Shown here one piece after another: positions 8,594 through 16,837 of a DNA stretch of 64,000 nucleotides (position 1 is the first letter of the stretch; each line of letters begins with the position of its first letter). Position numbers and translations under genes: made by a program. The DNA is from Pseudomonas xantholysinigenes (GTDB taxonomy: Bacteria > Pseudomonadota > Gammaproteobacteria > Pseudomonadales > Pseudomonadaceae). Below the pieces are notes generated by a model. The model made no database searches, was not told the DNA's origin, and was given only the letters and a program-made list of their open reading frames with translations. Where the stretch lies: assembly GCF_014268885.2 (NCBI RefSeq), contig NZ_CP077095.1, positions 310,001 through 374,000 on the forward strand, given 5' to 3'.

Positions 8594-8828
8594 AAAGCTC
8601 GTAAATAACTGAAAATAAATATTTTTCTGTAATGTTTTTTTGATTCTATCTCTAAAACTATCCGTCGAGATTATATCCGTTGTTTAACTGGTGAGTGATA
8701 CTCCGGGTTGGCCCGAATAAATGGCGGTTGAGTATCTAGTAGCAGATGTTTTTGCGCTCGGCGTATAAGTGTTCCCTACAGTATTAAGTTTGCGATATAA
8801 GAGCGATTAAACACCATGAGTGTTTTTG

Positions 8829-8858
8829 TTGCATTTCGGAGGGCGTAAAAATTATACT
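8829..8858 (+). promoter_or_regulatory. Putative promoter of the sensor/membrane-protein gene pair
   Basis: TTGCAT (8829-8834) and TATACT (8853-8858) with an 18-base spacer sit 36 bases before the GTG start at 8894. The interval 8594-8828 is AT-rich and holds no gene I can support. Confidence 0.5.
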
Positions 8859-8893
8859 GAGCCATCATTCTGATATTGCAGAGGGAATTGAAG

Positions 8894-10192
8894 GTGCTTC
8901 CGAAAGTCTTTGTATACCCTGAGGGACAGCGGATATGGTTGGTTAGGGCATCCGGCGGAAAACATTTTCAGAATTTCCTGAAGCACGGCGTTGTTGCAAT
9001 CGCTCATATCGACAAGTTAATCAAAAAACACGCGCTTGACGAAATTCCCTCTAGAGAGATTTTGCGCAGGTATCTGGAAGCTGAATCTGATAGCTTCTTT
9101 GATTCACCTTTAGCAGCACTGAAAAAACTCGATGACAGCAGCACTGAGCTAGAGCAAGATGTTGAGTTGGCCGAGGAAGAATATTTCGAAAGCAAAATGT
9201 CTCTAGCCAACCGCGAAGCGCAGGTGAATAAATTTGCGCAAGAAATGTGCGTGGGTGATCTGGTCGTTACTTTATGTAAGACCCATATAGCTATCGGGCA
9301 ATTCACATCAGAGTCTTACATTGATGAAGCTGTGTTGGTTAATAAAATATACCGAGGCTCAAAAGAGCCGAAAGTTGAATATTTAGAGTCTAAGCTACGC
9401 AGGAATGTTGCTTGGGGTAAGCCAATTGCACGTGAGCTTCTTAGTGCCGGATTAAAGAAGCCTCTTTTAGCTAGGAATACGGTTTCCAGCTTGGACGAGT
9501 ATTGGGATAAAATATATTGTTTGATTTATCCTATTTTTGTTCGTTCTGATGTGGTTTACTTCTCTAATCGCGTTGCGAAAAGTGGCCCCGTTGGCACTCG
9601 AAGTATGTGCAAGCTGCTTGATTTCGTAGTTTGCACGCAATTGACGACAGATGCTCTGCTGAAACCAACTATGCCTGGGTTTGACCTGGCGAGATTGCTA
9701 GAGGATAGCTTGCATGGGACCGACTTCCAAGAAAGATTGACCTCGCAGGCTGAAGTTATGTCACCTGGTTACTTTCATCACGCAGTTCAGGTGTTGAATG
9801 GAGTGAAACCAGAGGTATATGCTCGGGTCTTAGCTTCTTTACTAGCCTTCGGCTTGACTGGGTGCCAAGGTGGGTCTGATGTGCTGACTAGTCTCTCTGA
9901 AGAGATAGTATCAGCTCTTAAACAAGATGATATGTCCCAGGAGCGAACTGCAAAGCCTGCTGATAGGGATAAAACAGATAAAATGCTTGAGGAGTATAAG
10001 CAGATTATGGGCAAGAAAGGGGTTACAAGTTTGACCTCCAGCCTTGATCTAAAATTAGCTAACGCCGATAGCGCATTGCCGTCTATTTCCTTCTCGCCAC
10101 AAATAGATATTGAAAGTGGTTCAGAAAAAACCATGGGGCCCAAACAACATTCCAGCGGAACGGGCGAACAGTTCCGCCTTGACTTGGAATAG
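8894..10192 (+). CDS. Protein with Mrr-type N-terminal PUA/EVE-like sensing domain, unknown C-terminus
   Basis: A 432-residue protein. The N-terminal region has the signature that precedes the nuclease in many Mrr-like restriction enzymes: IWLVRASGGKHFQNFLKHGV, VAIAHID, then near residues 114-138 KFAQEMCVGDLVVTLCKT and HIAIGQF, followed by RRNVAWGKPIARELLSAGLK. Those domains are thought to recognise modified DNA bases or nucleotides. I do not see the Mrr catalytic D-QxK motif after it. The middle (IYPIFVRSDVVYFSNRVAKS) and C-terminus are unknown to me. GTG at 8894 is chosen because GAGGG lies at 8881-8885; TTG at 8876 would add six codons. A membrane protein follows at once. Base composition is AT-rich, unlike the chromosome, which points to horizontal transfer. 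Confidence 0.8.
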   Translation: MLPKVFVYPEGQRIWLVRASGGKHFQNFLKHGVVAIAHIDKLIKKHALDEIPSREILRRYLEAESDSFFDSPLAALKKLDDSSTELEQDVELAEEEYFESKMSLANREAQVNKFAQEMCVGDLVVTLCKTHIAIGQFTSESYIDEAVLVNKIYRGSKEPKVEYLESKLRRNVAWGKPIARELLSAGLKKPLLARNTVSSLDEYWDKIYCLIYPIFVRSDVVYFSNRVAKSGPVGTRSMCKLLDFVVCTQLTTDALLKPTMPGFDLARLLEDSLHGTDFQERLTSQAEVMSPGYFHHAVQVLNGVKPEVYARVLASLLAFGLTGCQGGSDVLTSLSEEIVSALKQDDMSQERTAKPADRDKTDKMLEEYKQIMGKKGVTSLTSSLDLKLANADSALPSISFSPQIDIESGSEKTMGPKQHSSGTGEQFRLDLE

Positions 10193-10201
10193 GGGGTGAC
10201 G

Positions 10202-10774
10202 GTGAGAAACGGAATTTTAGAATTCGTAGGTGGTGCATTCTTACTGACGGCTATTACATATGCTTCAGGAAGAGGCTATTTTAATGGTTACTTTCGAAGC
10301 GTGAGAGTAGATCCCGCGTTCGTTGATGTTGCTGTAGATCAAATTTTCTTTGAGGGTGGTAGAGAAATAATCAAAGTTGTAAGCCCTGTTGCGTATCCGC
10401 TTTTATTTTTTGTTGTCGCTAGTGTGCTGTTGGCGTTATTGGGTACGCTGTATTTGAAGAAAATTGCATCTGCAAGGGCTGAGAATTTGTTGCTCGCCTG
10501 TTCGCAGTTGAAAGGGATTTTTTTTCTGGTTGGGATAGTGTGGTTTTCTAACTATCTATTCAATTCGGCAATGAAAAGTGGTGGCGAGGTTGCTGCCACT
10601 AATGGGTGCAATTTTGTGGTCGTTCATGTGAACGACAAGGACAGCCAGACGGGATGTCTCATTTATAAAAGCGTGGATAATATTTGGGTGCGCTACGAGA
10701 CCGAAGAGTCTGAGTACGTTTCTGTTTTCCCGAGGGATAATTTTTACAGGGCAGACATGAGGATGAGGAATTAA
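10202..10774 (+). CDS. Membrane protein partner of the upstream sensor-like protein
   Basis: A 190-residue protein with about three hydrophobic segments (LEFVGGAFLLTAITYA near the N-terminus, PLLFFVVASVLLALLGTLYL, GIFFLVGIVWFSNYLF) and a soluble C-terminal domain of about 70 residues. The start at 10202 is preceded by AGGGGG with good spacing; GTG at 10196 is an alternative. It begins 9 bases after the upstream stop, so the two form an operon. A cytosolic sensor paired with a membrane protein resembles abortive-infection modules; that is inference. No family is recognised. Confidence 0.8.
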   Translation: MRNGILEFVGGAFLLTAITYASGRGYFNGYFRSVRVDPAFVDVAVDQIFFEGGREIIKVVSPVAYPLLFFVVASVLLALLGTLYLKKIASARAENLLLACSQLKGIFFLVGIVWFSNYLFNSAMKSGGEVAATNGCNFVVVHVNDKDSQTGCLIYKSVDNIWVRYETEESEYVSVFPRDNFYRADMRMRN

Positions 10775-10830
10775 CTACTGCCGTTTGTAGTCGCAGGGGG
10801 CGGTTTTCGGTGTTGTTTAGATTTTGGATC

Positions 10831-10878
10831 AAAAGGGGGGCTGATTTATATTTCAGAAAATATATCAGTCCCCATTTT
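10831..10878. repeat. Inverted-repeat element of the GGGG-CTGAT type
   Basis: AAAAGGGGGGCTGATTTATA pairs with TATATCAGTCCCCATTTT across a short loop with two mismatches. It resembles the next element (10938-11001) in its outer GGGG..GAT core. Placed between two convergent genes, it could also end transcription from either side. Confidence 0.7.
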
Positions 10879-10937
10879 CTAATGCCACATTACCCTAGAA
10901 TTGACCGCTAAATTCCTACGGAAACCCACGATGAAAC

Positions 10938-11001
10938 AGGGGGCAGATTTATTTAAGGGCACACATCAACCTGTGCCGAAAAAATAAATCTGTCCCCTTT
11001 T
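10938..11001. repeat. Inverted-repeat element of the GGGGACAGATTTATT type
   Basis: An outer stem (AGGGGGCAGATTTATTT / AAATAAATCTGTCCCCTTTT) encloses an inner hairpin (GGCACA / TGTGCC). I recall the sequence AAGGGGACAGATTTATT from repeats spread through many gammaproteobacteria and associated with single-strand (Y1-type) transposases. No transposase is present here, so it would be a non-autonomous copy. Confidence 0.65.
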
Positions 11002-11059
11002 CTCCAATATAAGCCCCTTCGATGTGCTGACTGTATGTTCGAGTATGAAGAGGAATTTG

Positions 11060-12490
11060 CTAAATTATTTGTAGTGATTTGAAGAGGCCGCGGTGTAGTA
11101 CGATTGGCTCCTTACGATTAAAGTTTGCTTCAGGGCTAATATATCTAAATACGTGAGTATTGTTTTGTTTCGGTTGGTTGCCTATTACCGAAAAATTGAA
11201 CAGCACTGCAAGTACGAAGTCTGCAGTTCTTTCATGAGTGGCGGCGCCCGGTTCTTCTTCGTAAGCGGCTTCAAACTCTGCAATTGAGAGGGTTTGCTTT
11301 CTCACGATTGAAAATAAGTTCAGTATCGACTTGATATTTGGTAGGAATCCGCTTATTTCATCTTCGATCTCGCTGCGGAGATAGTTAGAGAATGATTTGT
11401 CAATTTTTGTAACTATGTCAGGCGTTATTTTTGTTCGATTGTCTCGAAGAGCTTCCTCTGCACATGCCTGTAAGTATCGTATATAGTCCCTGGGCCTAAT
11501 TTGAGTGCTTCGGGTTATATAGTCAAATGCCTTCATTTCTTTCTGCTGTTTGTGTCCGTATTTGACAGGAAGATTGCTGAAGAGCATTCTCCAGGCTTGA
11601 TAGAAAGGTAGTGTCGGATCGGTCGAGGAATGCGCTTTGGAGATTCGAAAAGCTAAAAGTTCCTTGATTTTGGCTTCATCCCAAGCAAGAGGGACCTTCA
11701 AGTCGTTCCATTTGTTCCTGTCATTATCCATCAATAAATCGTAAATATCATCTCGAAGGAACACAACAGGGAAAAGTTTATAAGGTTGTCCGAATACCGA
11801 ACGTACATCTTGAACTGCCTTGAATAATCCAGTCAACAATGCTGTATAGCGATTGTAGTTTTCTGGATCTGTGATGTCTCGGTAATCTTCGTCTAGCTCA
11901 TCGAATACAATTAGATATTCAGATTTGTCCAGGTGTTGTAGAAGCAAGTCTTCGAGTGTTTCAACTCGCTCTATCCAAGAAGTTTCATTTTTCTGCGTTG
12001 CATTCGAGCCGCTTGCTTCTATCCCGCTACCGAGTATAGATATCTTGAATGTCCCGCTTACCCATCGCTTAATGCTTCGTGCAAGAGACTGCTCGACATC
12101 GCCCTCGTAAATTGATCTGAGTTTCTCTCGGATCGAATCGTCTATTGATTCATTTTTTATCATTAGCTTTGCGACTGAGCTATATATTAGGTATTTCCAC
12201 AGCGTCATATACTGATTGGGAGCTGTAAAACTCTTATTTGTTAAATCATAAAGCTCTTGGAAGGGGAAGTTCTTGAATGACAGCTTTTTGGCGAAACGAG
12301 AAAAGCTTACATCTTTTATGATATGTTCGGTAATAGCTGTTTTCCCTGTTCCTTTTCGTCCAATTACGTAAGATTTCGAGCCTGATGTTATCTCGTCTAC
12401 AATGTTTACATGAAAAAAGTACCTGCTAGTATCTTCCAGCTTTGCTTCTACTTTCCATGCCGCTACTTCTTTCAACAATTCCCGGCTCAT
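11060..12490 (-). CDS. Stand-alone P-loop ATPase (Sll1717/KAP-like), possible defence protein
   Basis: A 476-residue protein with Walker A GRKGTGKTA (residues 44-52) and Walker B EYLIVFDELDEDY (191-203), then FPVVFLRDDIYDLL and DEAKIKELLAFRISKA of the kind seen in STAND/KAP-like ATPases, and a C-terminal helical region ending in LFNFSVIGNQ and FRYISPE, typical of P-loop proteins annotated as Sll1717 family. It would bind and hydrolyse ATP as a switch. No effector domain is visible. It is AT-rich, in a tRNA island, and convergent with the sensor/membrane-protein pair, so an anti-phage role is plausible but unproven. Confidence 0.85.
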   Translation of the reverse strand: MSRELLKEVAAWKVEAKLEDTSRYFFHVNIVDEITSGSKSYVIGRKGTGKTAITEHIIKDVSFSRFAKKLSFKNFPFQELYDLTNKSFTAPNQYMTLWKYLIYSSVAKLMIKNESIDDSIREKLRSIYEGDVEQSLARSIKRWVSGTFKISILGSGIEASGSNATQKNETSWIERVETLEDLLLQHLDKSEYLIVFDELDEDYRDITDPENYNRYTALLTGLFKAVQDVRSVFGQPYKLFPVVFLRDDIYDLLMDNDRNKWNDLKVPLAWDEAKIKELLAFRISKAHSSTDPTLPFYQAWRMLFSNLPVKYGHKQQKEMKAFDYITRSTQIRPRDYIRYLQACAEEALRDNRTKITPDIVTKIDKSFSNYLRSEIEDEISGFLPNIKSILNLFSIVRKQTLSIAEFEAAYEEEPGAATHERTADFVLAVLFNFSVIGNQPKQNNTHVFRYISPEANFNRKEPIVLHRGLFKSLQII

Positions 12491-12715
12491 ACATCATCCC
12501 TGCATGCCATTAAAGGCCAAATGCTATCAGGGATTGAGAGTTTGTGAAGGGTTTTCTGTACCTAACCGCCCGCAACATGTGAGATGAATTTCGAATTGCA
12601 TCTAGTATGGCGAATATGTAATTCGGTTGATTATTAAAAGCGATCAATAGATAGCAGTCGATAGTTTTTGTCTACTAACAAACTCTTTGGTTTGATTTCT
12701 GTGGGTCATGACTCA

Positions 12716-13000
12716 TTAGCTCTCACTTTGAGAGAAACGCCATGAGGTTTCTAGTCGTCGAGCAAGCAGCCGCACCGTAAGCAGGTAGTAGTACCGTGTA
12801 GCCTCGCTGCGATGGCGAATGCGATGTTCAAGGAACCAAGCAAGATGCTTTCTCTGCCAAGTCCAAGGGGTTTCTCGCTGCCAGCGTCCCGCAATTTCTG
12901 CTTGGATAAGCATCGCCTGCCGCAAGTGGCGTTGCCGCGTCGCGTGCGACCCGGTTAGCACGCCAGTCAAGAACAGTTCCATTTCGAATGACTTGCTCAT
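12716..13000 (-). CDS. Small protein resembling a recombinase core-binding domain
   Basis: A 94-residue protein whose start overlaps the end of the upstream recombinase gene by four bases. The sequence (THRQRHLRQAMLIQ-like stretch, TWQRKHLAWFLEHRI, SEATRYYYLLTVRLLARRL) looks like the helical DNA-binding domain that usually sits at the N-terminus of tyrosine recombinases. It may be an accessory subunit for the recombinase. It is recognised only by resemblance; the pairing with the recombinase is firm from the overlap. Confidence 0.75.
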   Translation of the reverse strand: MSKSFEMELFLTGVLTGSHATRQRHLRQAMLIQAEIAGRWQRETPWTWQRKHLAWFLEHRIRHRSEATRYYYLLTVRLLARRLETSWRFSQSES

Positions 13001-13977
13001 GCCCGTCCACCAATGTAGGCCGCGACCACATCGATCCGACCGTGCCCCAGCTCATAGCTGATTTGCCTTCTGGCCTCACGATCTAGGTGCCTATCTACCT
13101 GGCAACATTGGCCGTCGTTGATTGGCGCGGGATGTTGGGTGATCTGCTCGTAGCGCTCACATGCGTACGCCGCTCGTAGCTCATGGAAGCCCTTGAGGTT
13201 GTGTGCATGCAGGATGACCCGCGCAGGGCGGATGCTTTCTTGCAGAAGACTCAGGTAGCTTTCGTGTGAGGCAATCAGGTTGCGGCTACTTGCAGGCGAC
13301 ACTTGCCGTGCAAACTCAAGAGCATCTCGAACATTGTCGTTAACCGCAATCCAACGTGGCGCCGAGGCGCCAGCACGGCCACCTTTGGTGCCGTCCTGGA
13401 TGTTGATCCTGCCTAGGTCTTCAGCCTCACGGATTAGACGTGGCAGGTCGGCCAAGATGGCCTCACGCAAGCGCATGCCAGTGGCTCGTGCCAACAGAAC
13501 AATCGCTGCGGCCCGTTGCTGATGATCTCGACAAAGCGCATCGACGATCTGCTTAATCTGTTCGCGGTCTTGGCCTTGCGGAGCCGATTGGCGAACTCCG
13601 GTGCGCTGCATTCCCAACACCTTGCTCGGACTGGGCAATTTCACACACTGATCACCGCGCAGCGCCGCCATTGTCCTGTTAACGCTGGATAGGCGGTTTT
13701 GTGCGGTGCTGACAGCAAGGTCACCGCGCCTTACCACGTCGCGCAGGTACGCCGCATAGTCCGCCAATACCTTCCGATCAATCTGCCGCGCATCATTGAT
13801 ACCGGCCCCTTGTTCGGAGCGGCACCATCTGACGAATGCCTGCCACCGATCACAGTGTGCCTTCACCGTGCCGAAGTGGCCGCCGCCGAACATGTCTCTC
13901 AACGCCTGCGGCCCTGCATAGCTCAGTTGCCTGCCGTAGCCGAAATTACGGCCATCGCGTCTACCCACCAATGCCAT
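12997..13977 (-). CDS. Tyrosine recombinase, integrase of ICE/island type
   Basis: A 326-residue site-specific recombinase. The N-terminal helical domain is followed by a catalytic domain with all key residues: Arg169 (ATGMRLREA), HELR at 265-268, His312 (ELGHGR) and nucleophile Tyr321 (VVAAYIGG). It is unlike the P4-type integrase downstream and could be a relic or tool of a second element. The ATG at 13977 gives MALVGRRDGRNFGYGRQL, a start I have seen in Pseudomonas island integrases. Confidence 0.9.
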   Translation of the reverse strand: MALVGRRDGRNFGYGRQLSYAGPQALRDMFGGGHFGTVKAHCDRWQAFVRWCRSEQGAGINDARQIDRKVLADYAAYLRDVVRRGDLAVSTAQNRLSSVNRTMAALRGDQCVKLPSPSKVLGMQRTGVRQSAPQGQDREQIKQIVDALCRDHQQRAAAIVLLARATGMRLREAILADLPRLIREAEDLGRINIQDGTKGGRAGASAPRWIAVNDNVRDALEFARQVSPASSRNLIASHESYLSLLQESIRPARVILHAHNLKGFHELRAAYACERYEQITQHPAPINDGQCCQVDRHLDREARRQISYELGHGRIDVVAAYIGGRA

Positions 13978-14400
13978 GTCGAATCACCTCATTGCCTGGT
14001 CTCCGATCCTCGCCCCACGTCATCCCGCCAAGAATGCTGAGTGTTATCAGGGATCAAGGCCCCTGCGACCTGTGGGGAATGTCCTCTACGCGGGACTGGC
14101 GGCTCCTTACGACCGAGAGCAAGGGCATCTCATGATCTGGCCTCCTGAACACCGTTACCGGTGGGCGGGTGGAGGCAGCACTGGCTGACGAGACCAGCGC
14201 CTGAAGATCCTGAGCCATGTGCAAGCAGCAATGCGATGACTGGGGCATGCCTGACTGTCAGTCAGGTGCAGTCCATTCCCTGGTCTGCGGCACCATCATC
14301 TACATCGCTGTTGCTGGTGACATCGGCGTTTGTCACGCCGATTGTCACGAGGGGGAATGCCGCAAAGCCTTATGCGATCAGGGCTGCAGCAGTGGTAGAA

Positions 14401-14434
14401 GTGCCCGTCTCTTTCCAGAGAAAGAGACGGGCAC
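14401..14434. terminator. 14-bp perfect hairpin
   Basis: GTGCCCGTCTCTTT, loop CCAGAG, AAAGAGACGGGCAC. There is no T tract after it in either direction, so it may be a protein-binding or processing site instead of an intrinsic terminator. Confidence 0.55.
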
Positions 14435-14794
14435 AGGTTGGCGCAGGATTCGGCCAAGCGGATAGGTTGCTGCAGGGCAGCGAGGTACGGTGTGTCTGGC
14501 GCACAAGGGCCATATGTGTAAGAGCATCCATCACATGGGTAGTGACCGGGCGAGCTGCCGGATGCGAATCGCCCTTGGGGAGAACCACCGCCAGAGCGGC
14601 GTGACCTTTAAGGTTCGGATCACCTGGGGTGCTGTCATCGACAGCTCTTGCAACTCCCGGTCTACGCCTGTGGACAATATTCGTCAAGCAAAGCGATTTC
14701 AGGTATTTAGCGCCTGTGGATAAAACTATCTCCCGGTGGACATCAGTGGTTTTCCACAGACGCACTCTGTGCCAGCAGTTTTTTTCTTAGGTAT

Positions 14795-14839
14795 GGTCCT
14801 TTCAAACGGGGCGGCTTTGCAGCCCCGTTTGAAAGGACC
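14795..14839 (-). terminator. 18-bp perfect hairpin downstream of the P4-type integrase
   Basis: GGTCCTTTCAAACGGGGC and its exact complement are separated by nine bases (GGCTTTGCA). It lies 68 bases past the integrase stop. On the minus strand the distal side has an A-rich run (AAAAAAACTGC) instead of the T tract of a standard intrinsic terminator. Confidence 0.5.
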
Positions 14840-14906
14840 CGCGCGGAGGAGCTTCATGCGGTGCTGTGGGTAACTTCACAGCTAGTTGAGGTGGTGTTGC
14901 GGCGGG

Positions 14907-16226
14907 TTACTCGGTCCTCTTGGCACTGCGAAGCCGCGTGACGTTCTCGCCCGTCTGCTTGGCAAACTCATGCGGCGTCACATGGTCCTCGCGGTTCGCC
15001 TCTATAAACCGGCTCCACCAGGTCATGATCATCCGGCGCTCTTCAAGGAACTCAGCCTTGTGGGTATAAGCGGCCCGTACGTTGTTGCGTTCCTTGTGGC
15101 TCATCTGCCGCTCGATAGCCGTCTCCGACCACAGTCCGGACTCGACCAGCGCACTGCACGCCATGGCTCGGAACCCGTGGCCGCAGATATCCACCTTGGT
15201 GTCATAGCCCATCGTCCTTAGCGCGGCGTTCACCGTGTTCTCGGACATCGGCTTCCACGGTTTGGCATCCCCCGCGAACACCAGCTCGAACTTGCCGGTG
15301 ATCGCGTGGATCTGCTCAAGCAAGGCCACTGCCTGCGGCGATAAGGGTACAACGTGGATATCCCCGGCCATTTTTGTACCCCTTGTGGAAAAGGGTACTC
15401 CGTCCAGCGCCGGGCGGGTGTCGGGGATCTCCCAGATGCCACGCTTGAGGTCAAACTCGTTCCAACGGGCGAAGCGCAGTTCACTGGAGCGCACGAACAC
15501 GTGCAGCGATAGCATCACCGTGAGGCGCGTGAGCGGGCGACCTTTGTAGCCGTCGATACGCGCCTGTAGCTCTGGCAACCGCGATAAGGGTAGTGCGGGT
15601 CGGTGAGTTACCCGTGGTGTCTTGATCGAGCCATCGAGGTCGTGAGCTGGGTTCGCTGTGATCAGCCGCAGCCGTTTGGCTTCACGCATGATGCTTTGCA
15701 GGTAGTTCTTGACCCTGAGCGCCACGTCGATGGTGCCGCGCTTCGTCACGGCTTCCAGTGGCTGCATGAGGTCGTGGGTGTCCAACTCAACGATTGCTCT
15801 GGCACCGATCAAAGGGAATACGTGAGTCTTCAAGCGGCTGAGCACTGTCTTGGCGTGGCCGGGCGCCCATTTGGGCACCATGCTCGCGTGCCAGTCGAGC
15901 GCAACGCTTTCAAAGGTGCGGCCGTTGATCACGGCCTGGGTCTTGTTTTGTTGCTTGTACTGAATGGGGTCTATGCCGTTGGCGAGCTGCTGCTTGATCT
16001 CGAAGCGCTTGCGGCGTGCGTCGCCCAGGCCAACCACTGGGTAACTGCCGAGGGCGGTCAGGCCTTCGCGGCCATCGGGTTTCACGTACCTGAGCCGCCA
16101 GCCTTTGCGGCCGTTGGGTTGCACAAGGAGGTAAAGACCGTCGCCATCGAAGAGCTTGTACTCGCGCTCTCTGGGCTTTGCCGTGCGACAGGCGGTGTCT
16201 GTAAGCGGGGCAGTGGTGCGGGCCAT
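14907..16226 (-). CDS. P4-type integrase with DUF4102 N-terminus
   Basis: A 439-residue tyrosine recombinase that would insert the island at the tRNA-Thr 3' end. The DUF4102 domain (LTDTACRTAKPREREYKLFD, GLYLLVQPNGRKGWRLRY, LGSYPVVGLGDARRK) is followed by the core-binding domain and the catalytic domain with Arg246 (VFVRSSELRF), HGFR at 350-353, His377 (MSHKE) and Tyr387 (RAAYTHKAEFLEERRMIM). All catalytic residues are present. It lies 160 bases from tRNA-Thr, the normal arrangement. Inverted copies of TAAGGGTAGT over and upstream of its start may serve self-regulation. Confidence 0.95.
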   Translation of the reverse strand: MARTTAPLTDTACRTAKPREREYKLFDGDGLYLLVQPNGRKGWRLRYVKPDGREGLTALGSYPVVGLGDARRKRFEIKQQLANGIDPIQYKQQNKTQAVINGRTFESVALDWHASMVPKWAPGHAKTVLSRLKTHVFPLIGARAIVELDTHDLMQPLEAVTKRGTIDVALRVKNYLQSIMREAKRLRLITANPAHDLDGSIKTPRVTHRPALPLSRLPELQARIDGYKGRPLTRLTVMLSLHVFVRSSELRFARWNEFDLKRGIWEIPDTRPALDGVPFSTRGTKMAGDIHVVPLSPQAVALLEQIHAITGKFELVFAGDAKPWKPMSENTVNAALRTMGYDTKVDICGHGFRAMACSALVESGLWSETAIERQMSHKERNNVRAAYTHKAEFLEERRMIMTWWSRFIEANREDHVTPHEFAKQTGENVTRLRSAKRTE

Positions 16227-16277
16227 AAGGGTAGTCTCCGATATCGAAACGGACCTCTATCCTTAAAACTACCCTTA
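16226..16277 (-). promoter_or_regulatory. Inverted TAAGGGTAGT repeats at the integrase start
   Basis: TAAGGGTAGT (16226-16235) overlaps the start codon and its exact complement ACTACCCTTA lies at 16268-16277, with a related TATCCTTA at 16259. The spacing of about 42 bases is four helical turns, which would allow cooperative binding by an autoregulatory recombinase or excisionase. Confidence 0.5.
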
Positions 16278-16320
16278 TTAGCGCTGGCTACCCTCGGAAT
16301 CCGACGGAACGCCAAAACGA

Positions 16321-16346
16321 AAAAACCCGCCAGAAGGCGGGTTTTT
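16321..16346. terminator. Bidirectional intrinsic terminator next to tRNA-Thr
   Basis: AAAAACCCGCC, loop CAGA, GGCGGGTTTTT. It lies between tRNA-Thr and the integrase gene and would stop the tRNA transcript on the minus strand. Confidence 0.85.
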
Positions 16347-16389
16347 CGGGGGTTCCAGAGATTTTAAAAGCTTTCTATGGAACCTTGAA

Positions 16390-16465
<76 letters not shown>

Positions 16466-16563
16466 ACAGGGGCGTCATTATAGCGATGGATTCGCGGCTG
16501 TAAACCACTTCATCGCATCCATCGCACATTCCCCTAAGTCACCGCGCAGAAAGAAGAATTTTC

Positions 16564-16815
16564 CTACCAGCCGCGGTGCATGGAGTTGACGCCTGGCTCC
16601 ATTTGGCCAGGGTTGAAGAACAGCTTGCCGTTGTCGCAGCCGCGCTTGCGGCAGCTGCCGTCGGCGTTGTGCAGCGGCAGGCCGCGGTCGCCGCCCAGTT
16701 GCATGCCGGGCATGTTCCAGCCCAGCGGGGTGGGCTTGCTGGCCGGGAAGTCGTTGGCGCAGCCGGTCATGGCCAGGGCAAGGGTCAGCAGGGCAAAGGA
16801 TTTCACGTGTTTCAC
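16564..16815 (-). CDS. Small lipoprotein, unknown function
   Basis: An 83-residue protein with a lipoprotein signal (SFALLTLALAMTGCAND; Cys in the lipobox MTGC). The mature part is glycine- and asparagine-rich with SCRKRGCDNGK near the end. The start is GTG at 16815; GTG at 16806 would also keep the signal. It is last in an apparent operon with another lipoprotein, an XRE regulator and a DUF2975 protein. Confidence 0.75.
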   Translation of the reverse strand: MKHVKSFALLTLALAMTGCANDFPASKPTPLGWNMPGMQLGGDRGLPLHNADGSCRKRGCDNGKLFFNPGQMEPGVNSMHRGW

Positions 16816-16837
16816 GATGTTCGAGTCCGTTCCGGGT

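Larger units (their letters stand above)
13978..14906. other. Non-coding segment of the island
   Basis: No convincing gene on either strand. It holds two perfect hairpins (14401-14434 and 14795-14839), DnaA-box-like sequences (CTGTGGATAAAA near 14709, TTTTCCACA near 14750), and a GTGACATCGGCG / CGCCGATTGTCAC inverted repeat near 14318-14347. This could include regulatory or replication-related sites of the element. Confidence 0.5.

Noticed and set aside
14054..14604. Short open frames in the island non-coding block
   Set aside because: They lack ribosome sites, overlap each other on both strands and cross the perfect hairpin at 14401.
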